Positions 9,753 through 20,736 of a stretch of DNA of 58,791 nucleotides are shown piece after piece. Position numbers and translations under genes: made by a program. How positions within the stretch are numbered: the first letter of the stretch is position 1; the number at the start of each line of letters is the position of its first letter. This DNA is from Litorivicinus sp. GTDB taxonomy: Bacteria > Pseudomonadota > Gammaproteobacteria > Pseudomonadales > Litorivicinaceae. Location: positions 1-58,791 of the forward strand of contig QXYM01000028.1 in assembly GCA_009886945.1 (NCBI GenBank), read 5' to 3'. Under the pieces are notes generated by a model, which did not search any database, was not told the DNA's origin, and worked only from the letters and a program-made list of their open reading frames with translations.

Positions 9753-10605
9753 CGACTTCATAGTTGGTGGGATCAAGAAATAGTTGTCTCAACAACTTAT
9801 TATTCAGTGCGTGGCCGCTACGATTACCCGAATAGTGGCCGATGATTGGACGACCAGCGAGATACAGATCGCCCAGTGCATCCAAGACTTTATGTTTCAC
9901 AAATTCGTCGTTTTGGCGCAGTCCATCATCATTTAAGATGCGATCCTCGCCCACCACAATGGCATTGGCCATGGAACCGCCACGGGCTAAATTGTTCGCT
10001 TTCAGATAATCGAGGTCACGCATAAAACCAAAGGTTCGCGCGCGGCTCACCTCACGGACAAAGGATGCCTCATCAATATCGACGACGGTTTTACACTCGC
10101 CCTGATCCACCACGGGATGATCAAAATCGATTGCAAACGAAATGCGGAACCCATTGAATGGCTCCAAACGCGCCACCTTCCCTTCATGCTCTACTTCGAC
10201 AATATGCGTGATTCGAATGTATTCGCGCGGTGCAGTTTGCTCGCGCACACCCGCTGATTGAATTAAGAACACAAAAGGTGATGCACTGCCGTCCATGATC
10301 GGAAGTTCAGGGGCATTGCACTCGACTAGCGCGTTATCAATTCCCATTCCGGACAAGGCAGATAATAAATGCTCGACGGTCGAGACTTGCACACCGTCGG
10401 GCGAAGACAAACAGGTTGAGAGGGTTGTCTGAGAGACACTGTCTGCATTCGCCCGAATCAGTACAGGCGGATCCAAATCCACGCGTTTGAATTGAATGCC
10501 ATGATTTTCAGGCGCAGGCCTCAATGTCAGGTAGACCGTATCACCTGAGTGCAATCCCACTCCTGTGGCTCGCACGACATTTTTCAGCGTTCGCTGTGCA
10601 ATCAA
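9688..10605 (-). CDS. lpxC: UDP-3-O-acyl-N-acetylglucosamine deacetylase; TTG start
   Basis: [77 protein letters not shown]. Confidence 0.96.
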   Translation of the reverse strand: MIAQRTLKNVVRATGVGLHSGDTVYLTLRPAPENHGIQFKRVDLDPPVLIRANADSVSQTTLSTCLSSPDGVQVSTVEHLLSALSGMGIDNALVECNAPELPIMDGSASPFVFLIQSAGVREQTAPREYIRITHIVEVEHEGKVARLEPFNGFRISFAIDFDHPVVDQGECKTVVDIDEASFVREVSRARTFGFMRDLDYLKANNLARGGSMANAIVVGEDRILNDDGLRQNDEFVKHKVLDALGDLYLAGRPIIGHYSGNRSGHALNNKLLRQLFLDPTNYEVVTFDRVEDCPIPVQPIAETDV

Positions 10606-10694
10606 TTCAACATTCCTCCGTTAAGCCCGCTAGTTTAACAGGCTTTTCTCCGCTGCATCCTGCAAATCGGAGCCGAAGCGTGGAGTTTGCTCCA

Positions 10695-11864
10695 TTAATC
10701 AGCCTGGCGACGAAGGAATGCAGGGATGTTCAGAATCCGCTCCATCTCCTGACCAGAATTTGCCTCATCAACCACTTCCTGAGCTAAGGCCGTGTTGCCC
10801 ACCGCCTGGGTTCTGAGCACCTGAGGCGCTGCCGAACTGGTCGGATGATAAGCTTCTCTGGGCGCGCGCTCGAGTGGACCATTATCAACGACTGTCTTTG
10901 GCGCCTGGCCGCCACCAAGACCGGTTGCAACGACCGTCACACAGATCTGATCGCTCATCTCTGGGTCAATCACAGTTCCCACCACGACATTGGCGTTGTC
11001 ATCACTGATCTGCTCAACCACATGACCGACCTGATCAAATTCACCCAGGGTAAAATCAGGGCCTGACGTAATATTGACCAAAATGCCCCGCGCACCAGAT
11101 AAATCGACATCCTCCAACAGCGGAGAGCGAATGGCCATTTCCGCGGCTTTCGCTGCACGTTCTTCGCCAGAAGCCGTGCCTGTGCCCATCATCGCTTTCC
11201 CCATTTCACTCATGACCGTGCGGACGTCAGCAAAATCGACGTTGATCATACCTGGGCGAATAATCAAATCGGCAATCCCGCGAACCGCGCCATGCAAGAC
11301 GTTATTCGCTTCCGCGAAGGCGGCCATCAAAGAGGCATTTTTGCCAAGCACTGGAAGCAGTTTTTCATTTGGCACAACAATCCATGAGTCCACATGCTTT
11401 TCTAAAGCGGCAATCCCTTGATCGGCAACATGAGTCCGACGACGACCTTCAAACCCAAATGGCCGAGTCACGATGGCCACAGTAAGAATCCCCATTTCAC
11501 GCGCGATTTCAGCGACCACAGGTGCTGCACCTGTTCCTGTCCCACCACCCATACCGGCGGTAATGAACACCATATCAGTCCCCGTCAACACTTCAGCAAT
11601 GGCTGCACGATCTTCCAATGCTGCATTACGACCCACATCAGGATTCGCACCCGCACCCAGGCCCTTGGTGATGTCACCACCTAACTGCAGCGTCCGATCT
11701 GCTGGAATCGCACGCATCGCCTGAGCGTCGGTGTTAGCAACAACAAACTCAACGCCCTCAACGGCATGCTTCAACATGTGATTGACTGCGTTTCCGCCGC
11801 CTCCACCCACGCCGATCACTTTAATGACCGCGCTTGATTCGATTTGATCAACGATCTCGAACAT
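10695..11864 (-). CDS. ftsZ: Cell division GTPase FtsZ
   Basis: [29 protein letters not shown]-terminal peptide [12 protein letters not shown]. Confidence 0.98.
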   Translation of the reverse strand: MFEIVDQIESSAVIKVIGVGGGGGNAVNHMLKHAVEGVEFVVANTDAQAMRAIPADRTLQLGGDITKGLGAGANPDVGRNAALEDRAAIAEVLTGTDMVFITAGMGGGTGTGAAPVVAEIAREMGILTVAIVTRPFGFEGRRRTHVADQGIAALEKHVDSWIVVPNEKLLPVLGKNASLMAAFAEANNVLHGAVRGIADLIIRPGMINVDFADVRTVMSEMGKAMMGTGTASGEERAAKAAEMAIRSPLLEDVDLSGARGILVNITSGPDFTLGEFDQVGHVVEQISDDNANVVVGTVIDPEMSDQICVTVVATGLGGGQAPKTVVDNGPLERAPREAYHPTSSAAPQVLRTQAVGNTALAQEVVDEANSGQEMERILNIPAFLRRQAD

Positions 11865-11880
11865 TGTTATACCCTCTCAG

Positions 11881-13089
11881 TTAAAAATTTCCCTGGATCC
11901 ACTGTCGGACCCGATTCAACATGCTTCCCTGCGCACCAAGCCATCTCGGTTTCGGCCGAACTTCCTGGTCGCGTCCATACGCCAGAAGGCCAGCTAATAC
12001 CGCGTTGGCTGGATCTTGTAATAACCCATCAAGTCCTTCTTGATGGGCCTGTTTCAGCACCCGGCATGGGCACTGCAAAAGACTCTCGAATACTTGGGCG
12101 ATACCCGGCAACGCTGCCGTTCCGCCGCACAAGACGATGCCAGTCGACGCTTCTTCAAAGCGACCGGATTGCCTGAGCCGTTCACCTAAAATCTCGGCAA
12201 TCTCCTCCACGCGGGGCTGCAAAAACGCAGTGAGTTGCTGCAGGCTGATCGTCTCTGCTGGCCGATCAGCGAGCTTTTTGACCTGCACTGTATCGGTTGG
12301 TGGAGCAAAGCTCGTATGGGCATAGCCGTACTGAATTTTTAAGTGTTCTGCGTCACCCAGGGGGGTCTTTAAGGCCACTGCCAAATCATGCGTCAGAAGC
12401 TCTCCTCCCATTGGCATGACTTGCATCCATGCCGGCGCTCCCTCAGAGATCACCATCAGGTCGATGGTTCCCACGCCGATATCAGCGACACAAACCCCGA
12501 GCTCTCGCTCATCCGGCAAGACCAGTTGGCTCACTGCCAATGACGAGGGGACAAGAACCGCCGCATCGAGTCCGGCTAAGCGCAAACATTTTTTCAGATT
12601 ATTGACGACATGCGTGGCACCGGTGATGACATGAACATGGGCCTCCAACCGATTCCCTGTCATGCCCTGCGGTGAGCGAATTCCATGCTGACTATCGAGC
12701 GTAAAGGAGCGAGGAATCACACTGAGAATTTCCCGCTCAGGAACTTGGGCTTGCGCCTGAACTTGTTCCATCGCCTGAGTCAGTAGCACATCAGTCACTT
12801 CGCGATGGTTCAACATCACGGTTCCTGAAATGTCCTGTCCAAGCAAATGTGAGCCACCGATTGAGACCAACGGATCGGAGAGTTTGGTACCTGCCATTTG
12901 GTTCGCTTCGGCCACCGCACGCACCAGCGCTTCGACGACCGAGTCGATCTGAATCACGACACCTTGTTTCAAGCCTCCGGACCGCGCTCGCCCAAGACCG
13001 CGGACAACGATTCGGCGATTGTCAGACAGCTCAGCGACAGCCGCTGTAATCTGACTTGAGCCAATATCGATGACCAGCAGATGACTCAT
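11881..13089 (-). CDS. ftsA: Cell division protein FtsA
   Basis: VIDIGSSQITAAVAE, ADIGVGTIDLMV, GIVLCGGTAALPG, C-terminal amphipathic RVRQWIQGNF. Confidence 0.96.
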   Translation of the reverse strand: MSHLLVIDIGSSQITAAVAELSDNRRIVVRGLGRARSGGLKQGVVIQIDSVVEALVRAVAEANQMAGTKLSDPLVSIGGSHLLGQDISGTVMLNHREVTDVLLTQAMEQVQAQAQVPEREILSVIPRSFTLDSQHGIRSPQGMTGNRLEAHVHVITGATHVVNNLKKCLRLAGLDAAVLVPSSLAVSQLVLPDERELGVCVADIGVGTIDLMVISEGAPAWMQVMPMGGELLTHDLAVALKTPLGDAEHLKIQYGYAHTSFAPPTDTVQVKKLADRPAETISLQQLTAFLQPRVEEIAEILGERLRQSGRFEEASTGIVLCGGTAALPGIAQVFESLLQCPCRVLKQAHQEGLDGLLQDPANAVLAGLLAYGRDQEVRPKPRWLGAQGSMLNRVRQWIQGNF

Positions 13090-13802
13090 GGTTGCGCCCT
13101 CCAGGCGAGAGCAACGCCATTGTCATAGCGCGCATCAACTTCCTCGAGTGCCGCAAGGCGTTCAAGGTCGAGGTGCGTCAACACATCACGCGCACGCGCC
13201 AGCCGTCCCAAAATATCGGTCCGACCCAATTGCAATCGAATCCCGTTTTCAAGCTGAATCTGCCAGCCAAGGTCATGACCTCTTGAGACGGAAACAACCT
13301 GAGAGAAGTCAGCAAGGCGATCGGAAAAAACGCCATAATGACTGTAGACCTGCATGGTTTCTGACAATGCACCATAGAGCTTAGGTAACGGCTCACTCAC
13401 AGGCGCAGGGGGCTCAAATAAATCGCCAGAGAGCCCCAAATATTGAGTGTCGTTATAGATGGCCACCGGGCGTTGCTCTGTGATTTCCACCAGTAATGTA
13501 TCCGGCCAAACACGGCGAGCCGATGCCGCTGCAATCCAAGGATGAGATTCCACCTCAGAAATCACCTGACCGAGCGTTGTGTCCAGATAATTGCCATTAA
13601 ATCGGAGACTTAAATCACGCATTAACTGGTCAGCGTCAAGATAACGGAGTTCACCCTGTAATTGCACTTGCCGAATTTGCACATCTTTTAACAGATGACT
13701 CAGTCCACTCGCTGCGATTGAGCCGGTGACACCTAAGCCAACCAAGAGCAGTACAATTTTCCAATGAGTCAGTGTGCGGTTCGCGATTTGTTTCATGGTC
13801 AT
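13086..13802 (-). CDS. ftsQ: Cell division protein FtsQ
   Basis: Single N-terminal TM, POTRA-like region (VQLQGELRYLDADQL...HPWIAAASARRVWPDTLLVEITEQRPVAIYND); between ddl and ftsA. Confidence 0.93.
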   Translation of the reverse strand: MTMKQIANRTLTHWKIVLLLVGLGVTGSIAASGLSHLLKDVQIRQVQLQGELRYLDADQLMRDLSLRFNGNYLDTTLGQVISEVESHPWIAAASARRVWPDTLLVEITEQRPVAIYNDTQYLGLSGDLFEPPAPVSEPLPKLYGALSETMQVYSHYGVFSDRLADFSQVVSVSRGHDLGWQIQLENGIRLQLGRTDILGRLARARDVLTHLDLERLAALEEVDARYDNGVALAWRAQP

Positions 13803-14716
13803 GGCGACACCTCCGCATCCAGGAGAATTTGTTCAATTAACATCGGAAGATCCATCCCAGACGCACGAGCCGCTTTGGGTACCAAAGAATGGCTACCCAT
13901 CCCAGGCACCGTATTGCATTCAACCAACAATAAATGGCCGGTCTCATCCATCATAAAATCAACTCGACCCCAGGTTCTGCAGCCAAGTGCTTCGAAGGCT
14001 TCCAGTGCCAATTGCTGAGCTTCTGCTTCAAGTTCTGAGCTGAGGCCCGATGGAATGTGATATTCAGTCTCATTTGATTGGTACTTCGCTTTGTAGTCAT
14101 AAAATTCAGAACTGGGTCGAATTCCAATGACGGGCAAGGCCAGACCGCGGACGACGCCAACGGTAAATTCAGGTCCAGGGAGTAAGGGCTCAACCAACAC
14201 TCGAGTGTCGTGTTTCAAGGCATCTTCAATCGCAACCTTCAGTTGATCAGCACCATGAACGGCATGCGCACCAACTGATGATCCTTCATGCGCAGGTTTG
14301 ACAAATAATTCAGGCCCGAGTCGCTTCACACAAATATCCGCTTGCTCGAGATCGTTCACCACGACCATCGGTGCAGTGGGTAATCCCAAGGACTCCCAGA
14401 CTTGTTTGGTACGCGGCTTATCGAGAGCGAGCGCGGATGCGCCAACCCCAGAGCCTGTAAATGGGATGCCTAATGCGCATAAAAGCCCCTGCAGCACGCC
14501 ATCTTCACCTGGACGTCCATGTACTAAGTTAAAGACTCGAGTGGGGTTAGCAGCCATCAAAGGTTCCAGCAAGCCGTCTTTGATATCGATCTCAATGGGT
14601 TCGATGCCAATCTCACGCATGGCTTGCGCAACGTTTTGTTTACCATCCCGCGAGACGTCTGCTTCAGACCCCAAGCCACCGAACAATAACGCAACACGCT
14701 CATCAGCCCAGTTCAT
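13799..14716 (-). CDS. ddl: D-alanine--D-alanine ligase
   Basis: VALLFGGLGSEADVSRDG, FVKPAHEGSSVGAHAV, LLVECNTVPGMGSHSLVPKAARASGM. Confidence 0.95.
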   Translation of the reverse strand: MNWADERVALLFGGLGSEADVSRDGKQNVAQAMREIGIEPIEIDIKDGLLEPLMAANPTRVFNLVHGRPGEDGVLQGLLCALGIPFTGSGVGASALALDKPRTKQVWESLGLPTAPMVVVNDLEQADICVKRLGPELFVKPAHEGSSVGAHAVHGADQLKVAIEDALKHDTRVLVEPLLPGPEFTVGVVRGLALPVIGIRPSSEFYDYKAKYQSNETEYHIPSGLSSELEAEAQQLALEAFEALGCRTWGRVDFMMDETGHLLLVECNTVPGMGSHSLVPKAARASGMDLPMLIEQILLDAEVSP

Positions 14717-16116
14717 TGCGCACCTCCAAGGGTTGCAACCAGTTGTGATGGCAACCGACCAATAGAGCCTGCACCCTGAATCAGCACCACATCATTGGGC
14801 TCAACAAGGGCACTGACCCGCTCAATCACCTGATCAAATTCACCCTCAACATAGGGTCGGCAATGGCCTAGCCGTCGAATACTCGCAGCCAAATCTTTAG
14901 ACTCAGCGCCAACAATTGGCGTTTCACCCGCCGGATAAACAGGCATCAGCACCAATTCATCAGCCCGATTTAAAACCGACACAAAATCGTCAAATAAATC
15001 TTGGGTTCGCGAATACCGATGGGGCTGAAAGACGCTCACAAGACGGCGCCCTGGAAAGGCACCGCGGACTGCCTCAAAGGTCACTTCAAGCTCCTTCGGG
15101 TGATGGCCATAATCATCAATCACAGGAATCTCGGCCCCTTGTTTCTGAATGTGACCGGCCAGTTGGAATCGTCGACCAACGCCCTGGAATTCTCTCAAAG
15201 CCTTCGTCAGCGCACGGGGTTCTACCCCAAGATGATCGGCAAGAGCGATGACTGCCAGCGCGTTGAATACGTTATGTCGACCAGGCATCGACAGCGTGAC
15301 ACGTAGATCTGTACTGTTTGGGAAGATCACCTCAAAGTGGGTTTGAAGACCGTCCGTGACCAGATTGACCGCTCGATAATCCGCTTCAGAGTCAATCCCA
15401 AACGTCAGAAATTTCCGACCGACCGTTGGCAGTAATTCAGTGACGACGGGATCGTCGGCATTCGCGATCACCAGCCCGTAGAACGGCAGGTTTTGAAGGA
15501 ACTGCACAAAGGTTTGCTTCAGCCGTTCAAAGTCACCACCGTAAGTCGACATGTGATCAGCATCGATATTTGTGACGATTGCAATCATCGGTTTGAGAAC
15601 CAAGAAAGACGCATCGCTTTCGTCGGCCTCAGCAACCATATACTGACTGGCACCGAGACTGGCGTTGGTATCGGCTTGGTTCAGCTTACCGCCAATGATG
15701 TATGTCGGATCAAGGCCCCCTTCAGCCAACACAGATGCCGCTAACGACGTGGTCGTCGTCTTCCCATGGGTTCCTGAGACCGCAATACCGTGCTTAAAGC
15801 GCATCAGCTCAGCAAGCATTTGCGCCCTTGGAATCACAGGAATGCGGGCATCCAAGGCCGCGGAGACCTCAGGATTCGTGCGATCGATCGCACTGGAGAC
15901 CACGACGACCTCAGCCCCTTCAATATTGGACGCTTGATGGCCAATGAAAATACTTGCACCAAGGCGCGTCAGTCGATCTGTGGCGAGACTCTCTCTTAAA
16001 TCAGAGCCCGATATCGAATATCCCTGGTTTAGTAGGACTTCTGCAATCCCACTCATTCCAACACCACCGATCCCGACGAAGTGCATGCGCTGGATTTGAC
16101 CCATCCGATTAACCAT
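14713..16116 (-). CDS. murC: UDP-N-acetylmuramate--L-alanine ligase
   Basis: MHFVGIGGVGMSGIAEVLLNQGY, AVSGTHGKTTTTSL. Start set at ATG 16116 next to the murG stop. Confidence 0.96.
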   Translation of the reverse strand: MVNRMGQIQRMHFVGIGGVGMSGIAEVLLNQGYSISGSDLRESLATDRLTRLGASIFIGHQASNIEGAEVVVVSSAIDRTNPEVSAALDARIPVIPRAQMLAELMRFKHGIAVSGTHGKTTTTSLAASVLAEGGLDPTYIIGGKLNQADTNASLGASQYMVAEADESDASFLVLKPMIAIVTNIDADHMSTYGGDFERLKQTFVQFLQNLPFYGLVIANADDPVVTELLPTVGRKFLTFGIDSEADYRAVNLVTDGLQTHFEVIFPNSTDLRVTLSMPGRHNVFNALAVIALADHLGVEPRALTKALREFQGVGRRFQLAGHIQKQGAEIPVIDDYGHHPKELEVTFEAVRGAFPGRRLVSVFQPHRYSRTQDLFDDFVSVLNRADELVLMPVYPAGETPIVGAESKDLAASIRRLGHCRPYVEGEFDQVIERVSALVEPNDVVLIQGAGSIGRLPSQLVATLGGAQ

Positions 16117-17176
16117 GAGCAACCTCCAGCACACGGTCAGCAACGGTGATGGTGGCTTCTGGTCTAGCCACAGATCGGGCAGCTCGAGCCATTTGCGTGA
16201 GATTTTCTGGGGCTCTTAAAATGTCGGATAGTTTCGCGACAAAGATATCCAAATCTTTTTCCTGAACAATCACCGCTGCTCCGACATTTTGCAGCTGCTG
16301 TCCATTCTTGGTCTGATGATCATCCACCGCCGCCGGGAACGGAATCAACACCGACGGCATGGCTGCACTCGCCAGCTCCGAGACTGTCAATGCTCCGGCG
16401 CGACAGACAACGATGTCAGCCTCGCGATATGCCTCAGCCATGCGACTGACAAAGGCCACAACCGTCGCGTCGAGATCTAACGCCTGATAACGGTCTTCAA
16501 CCTGATCGCGACCTGAGACACCGGTCTGGTGAGTCACTTCAATCCCGTAGTGAGAGGCCACCTCTTTGAGTTTCTCAGGCAACTGCTCATTAAATGCTCT
16601 CGCACCTTGAGAGCCACCGATGACCAGCACACGGGTGGTTCCTGAAAGCTGATGACCTTCGGCAATCCGATGTCGGCCCACCAAATCAATGTCTGGACGA
16701 ATGGGATTTCCGACGCATTCAGCACCCTCAATGACATCGGGGAATGCGGTCAACACACGTTTCGCAAATTTTGCCAAATAACGATTGGTCATTCCGGCAA
16801 CCGCATTCTGCTCATGAACCACAACAGGGATTTTCATGAAACGAGCGGCGATGCCACCGGGTCCGGCAGGATAGCCACCAAAGCCAACACACACAGAAGG
16901 TTTTAAACGCATCATCAACAACAGCGCTTGAATGACCGAGATGCCTAACCGAATCGGTCCAGTGATTCGCTGAAGGCCATGCTTACCGCGAAGACCACGG
17001 ACAGCCAAATAATGCAGAGGAATGCCTTGTTCAGGGACGAGTCGACCTTCAAGCCCGTGTTTCGAACCTATCCAGTGCACAACTTCGCCTCGCTTAATCA
17101 ACTCTTCAGCAACAGCAAGCCCAGGGAAAATATGTCCACCCGTGCCGCCGGCCATAATGCAAATTGGCTGTTTCAT
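16109..17176 (-). CDS. murG: Undecaprenyldiphospho-muramoylpentapeptide beta-N-acetylglucosaminyltransferase
   Basis: MAGGTGGHIFPGLAVA, VIGGSQGARAFNEQLP. Confidence 0.97.
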   Translation of the reverse strand: MKQPICIMAGGTGGHIFPGLAVAEELIKRGEVVHWIGSKHGLEGRLVPEQGIPLHYLAVRGLRGKHGLQRITGPIRLGISVIQALLLMMRLKPSVCVGFGGYPAGPGGIAARFMKIPVVVHEQNAVAGMTNRYLAKFAKRVLTAFPDVIEGAECVGNPIRPDIDLVGRHRIAEGHQLSGTTRVLVIGGSQGARAFNEQLPEKLKEVASHYGIEVTHQTGVSGRDQVEDRYQALDLDATVVAFVSRMAEAYREADIVVCRAGALTVSELASAAMPSVLIPFPAAVDDHQTKNGQQLQNVGAAVIVQEKDLDIFVAKLSDILRAPENLTQMARAARSVARPEATITVADRVLEVAHG

Positions 17177-18318
17177 GATCGGCCTCCCGGGAGATTGTCG
17201 GCGCTGATTCGTGCAATGACGCCAAGACTGACGGCGGTCATGACCAAAGAACTGCCGCCATAACTTAAAAGCGGTAGGGTTAAACCTGTGGTTGGCGCAA
17301 GTCCGATATTGACGGCGAGATTGATAAGGATCTGTAAAGCGATCAAAAGTACCAGACCATAGGTCAGGTAAGCCGCAAACGGCCGTCCCCCGAGCTCAGC
17401 GCGTCGCCCGATCAACAAGCCTCGCCAGACCATGTAGGTCATCACCGACACTGTGAATAGCGCGCCAATCAAGCCAAGCTCTTCGGCGAGAATGGCAAAC
17501 ACAAAATCGGTGTGGGCTTCCGGCAGGTAAAACAGTTTTTGAACGGAATTGCCAAGACCCATCCCGAACAAGCCCCCCCGGCCAAAAGCAAGTAACGCTT
17601 GGGTGATTTGATACCCTGCGCCATAACGGTCAGCCCAAGGGTTAAAAATGGTTTCAATTCGCTCGAATCGGTATGGCTCAATGACCGCAAGCACAATAAG
17701 ACCGGAAACCAAGGCTGAGCCAAAAACGATGTATTGCGTGAAAGGGGCGCCAGCGAGTAACAAGACACCCATCACCGCACAACTCAATACCAACAGGGTG
17801 CCGTAATCAGGCTCCATCAACAGCAGCACGGCGATCAAACCAACCACAGCCATCGGTTTGACAAATCCACTGAACTTTTGCCGGACTTCCTCCAATCGAC
17901 GAACGAGATAGGACGCCAAAAACAGCATCATTGTAAATTTCGCGATTTCAGACGGTTGAAGATTGAAAAACCCAAGGCTCAGCCAGCGTGTCGCACCTTT
18001 GACCGTTAAACCGATCCCTGGAATCAGAATGATCCCGAGTAAGACAATCGATGCAAACAGGAAATAGGTGGCGTAGTTGTACCACCAACGCGTTGGAATC
18101 AAATAAGCGACAACTCCTGCAATCGAGGCAATCAGTAGGAAAACCGCATGTTTGACAGCGAAGCTGAGTGGTTGGCCGAATCGATCGGAGGCCACCTCAA
18201 TCGAGCTTGATGCCACCAGCAGAAAGCCAAGACAAGCTAACGCGCAGGCCGCTAAGACAAAGTGAATATCAGGCAAGCCGAGCGGGATAAAGTCCGTGCG
18301 GCGAATCTCAAACTTCAC
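17173..18318 (-). CDS. ftsW: Lipid II polymerase/flippase-family protein FtsW (SEDS); GTG start
   Basis: Multi-TM SEDS protein; GATRWLSLGFFNLQPSEIAKF, PLLSYGGSSLVMTAVSLGVIARIS. Confidence 0.96.
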   Translation of the reverse strand: MKFEIRRTDFIPLGLPDIHFVLAACALACLGFLLVASSSIEVASDRFGQPLSFAVKHAVFLLIASIAGVVAYLIPTRWWYNYATYFLFASIVLLGIILIPGIGLTVKGATRWLSLGFFNLQPSEIAKFTMMLFLASYLVRRLEEVRQKFSGFVKPMAVVGLIAVLLLMEPDYGTLLVLSCAVMGVLLLAGAPFTQYIVFGSALVSGLIVLAVIEPYRFERIETIFNPWADRYGAGYQITQALLAFGRGGLFGMGLGNSVQKLFYLPEAHTDFVFAILAEELGLIGALFTVSVMTYMVWRGLLIGRRAELGGRPFAAYLTYGLVLLIALQILINLAVNIGLAPTTGLTLPLLSYGGSSLVMTAVSLGVIARISADNLPGGRS

Positions 18319-19651
18319 GATGCGCCTCCACAAGTTGGATAAAATGATCACCGCGCTTTTGATAGTTATCAAATTGATCGAAACTGGCACAGGCGGGACT
18401 GAATAAAATCACGTCTCCAGCTGATGCCCCGCCCAAGGCTTGGTCAAACGCATCATCTAGGGTATCCACCACAGTCGCCTGATCGCCAAGAGCGACCTGA
18501 AAACGATCGCGATCGCGTCCATAGACATACACTTGATCACAATGTTGTTTGACCGTTTGCGCCCATTGGGTGAGATCTGCGCCCTTGCTTTCTCCGCCAG
18601 CAAGTAATACCAAACGACCTGCCGTCACCACACTCCGGACCGCGGTCTCAGAAGCGCCGACGTTGGTCCCTTTGGAGTCATTGATGCAGCGAATACCGCG
18701 GACAGGCGGGAGTTCCACCATCCGATGAGGCAATCCTTGAAAGGATTTGGCTGCCGCGATCATGATCGATTTCTCGACACCCAACAGATGACAGAGTCCA
18801 AATGCGGCCATGGCATTTTGGATCATGTGGCGTCCCGCCATGGGCAGATCAGCGACTGGCATCCAAGGCTCAGAACCCAGACAAATCCAGTCCATACCCT
18901 CAACAACCATGATCCCAAACCGATGGAAATCTGGATGCTGGAGGGCGAATTTGATGGTCGGAGTTTGATCAGGCACCAAGGGTTGCGATAGTGGATCTTC
19001 GCCATTGACGACGATCGCACCCACACCTTCAAAGATCCGGTGTTTGGCCTGATGGTAAGCGATCATTGAACCATGCCAATCCAAATGATCTGGACTCATA
19101 TTCAGACAGGTCGCAACCGTCGCCTTCAACTGTCGAGTGCGCTCTAACTGAAAACTCGATAGCTCAAGTACTGCAATCGATTTGTCAGTTCGATCCGGCA
19201 ATAGATCAAGCGCCTGCGGACCAAGATTTCCACCAACTAACACGTCTTGGCCATCGGCTTTTAAGATCTCGGCGACCAGCGAAGTCACCGTGGATTTAGC
19301 ATTGGATCCGGTAATCGCGACCAATCGCTGATGATCAGGCCACGCGCGTCGAAAGACCTGAATATCACTAATCAGCGGTGAGGTTGTTGCGTTTAACCCT
19401 TCGGTCGTCGGTGCAATCCCTGGACTGACGACAATTTCTTCAAACCGATCCAGATAGTCGACTTTCAGCGGACCAAAATAGGTGGCCACCCCGGGAAAAG
19501 CGTTCTCGAAGGCCGTTTTAATCAAGTCAGATTGACGGGTATCAGCCACTTCAAACTGAATCCCCAGATCTTGAAAATGACGCGCAACAGCTTGTCCGGT
19601 CGGACCGGCACCCACAATCAGGCGTTTGCTGCTTGCAATCAGAGACATCAA
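18308..19651 (-). CDS. murD: UDP-N-acetylmuramoylalanine--D-glutamate ligase
   Basis: AITGSNAKSTVTSLVAEIL, NMSPDHLDWHGSM, INDSKGTNVGAS. Confidence 0.95.
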   Translation of the reverse strand: MMSLIASSKRLIVGAGPTGQAVARHFQDLGIQFEVADTRQSDLIKTAFENAFPGVATYFGPLKVDYLDRFEEIVVSPGIAPTTEGLNATTSPLISDIQVFRRAWPDHQRLVAITGSNAKSTVTSLVAEILKADGQDVLVGGNLGPQALDLLPDRTDKSIAVLELSSFQLERTRQLKATVATCLNMSPDHLDWHGSMIAYHQAKHRIFEGVGAIVVNGEDPLSQPLVPDQTPTIKFALQHPDFHRFGIMVVEGMDWICLGSEPWMPVADLPMAGRHMIQNAMAAFGLCHLLGVEKSIMIAAAKSFQGLPHRMVELPPVRGIRCINDSKGTNVGASETAVRSVVTAGRLVLLAGGESKGADLTQWAQTVKQHCDQVYVYGRDRDRFQVALGDQATVVDTLDDAFDQALGGASAGDVILFSPACASFDQFDNYQKRGDHFIQLVEAHREV

Positions 19652-20734
19652 TTACCTCAACTTCAAGGTCGCAAGACCCACCAAAACCAACATCACTGAA
19701 ATGATCCAAAAACGGACAATGACACGCGGCTCAGGCCAGCCCTTCAGTTCAAAGTGATGGTGAATCGGAGCCATTCGGAAGAGACGTTTGCCGGTCAATC
19801 GAAAACTGGCAACCTGCAGCATCACAGAGACGGTTTCCAATACGAAAATGCCGCCCATGATGAAGAGCACCAATTCCTGTCGCACCATCACCGCGACAAC
19901 GCCCAGTGCCGCACCAAGCGATAGCGCACCGACATCACCCATGAAAACCTGCGCTGGATAGGTGTTGAACCACAAAAAGCCAAGGCCGGCTCCAACCATG
20001 GCCCCTAAAAACACCACCAATTCACCGGTGCCTGGGATATATGGAATGAACAGATATTGAGAGAAAATGGCGTTGCCGGTGAGATAAGCAAACGCACCCA
20101 GTGCTCCAGCAACCAATACGGTGGGCAGGATTGCCAGTCCATCGAGACCATCGGTGAGATTCACAGCATTGGATGTCCCAACAATCACGAAGTAGGTCAA
20201 GATCACATAGCCAAAGCCAAGGGGAATCAGCAAATCTTTAAAGAACGGCACCAACAGTGTCGTTTCAGCCGGCGTTTTTGCAATCTGATACAACACCAAA
20301 GCGGCCACCAAACCGACCATCGACTGTCCGAGATATTTGGCCTTGGCTGACAACCCTTTTGAGTTTTTCAGCACCACTTTTTTCCAATCATCGATCCAGC
20401 CGATGACGCCAAAGCCCAACATCACCAGGAGCGCGATCCAGACGTAGACATTGTGAAGATCCGCCCACAACACAGTCGATGCGGTAATACAGACTAAAAT
20501 AAGCACCCCGCCCATGGTCGGCGTACCCTGCTTGGAAAAATGGGATTCAGGCCCATCACGGCGGACTGACTGTCCGATTTGACGCGTTTCAAGCGATCGA
20601 ATCACCCATGGGCCCACAAACAAGGCGGTAATCAAAGCAGTCAGTACACCCAGAATGGATCGAAGTGTTAAGTACTGGAAGACGGAAAATCCGGGTTCAA
20701 AAGTACTGAGATAATTCGCCAGCCATAGCAACAC
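19652..20734 (-). CDS. mraY: Phospho-N-acetylmuramoyl-pentapeptide-transferase; GTG start
   Basis: [58 protein letters not shown]. Confidence 0.97.
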   Translation of the reverse strand: MLLWLANYLSTFEPGFSVFQYLTLRSILGVLTALITALFVGPWVIRSLETRQIGQSVRRDGPESHFSKQGTPTMGGVLILVCITASTVLWADLHNVYVWIALLVMLGFGVIGWIDDWKKVVLKNSKGLSAKAKYLGQSMVGLVAALVLYQIAKTPAETTLLVPFFKDLLIPLGFGYVILTYFVIVGTSNAVNLTDGLDGLAILPTVLVAGALGAFAYLTGNAIFSQYLFIPYIPGTGELVVFLGAMVGAGLGFLWFNTYPAQVFMGDVGALSLGAALGVVAVMVRQELVLFIMGGIFVLETVSVMLQVASFRLTGKRLFRMAPIHHHFELKGWPEPRVIVRFWIISVMLVLVGLATLKLR

Positions 20735-20736
20735 AG

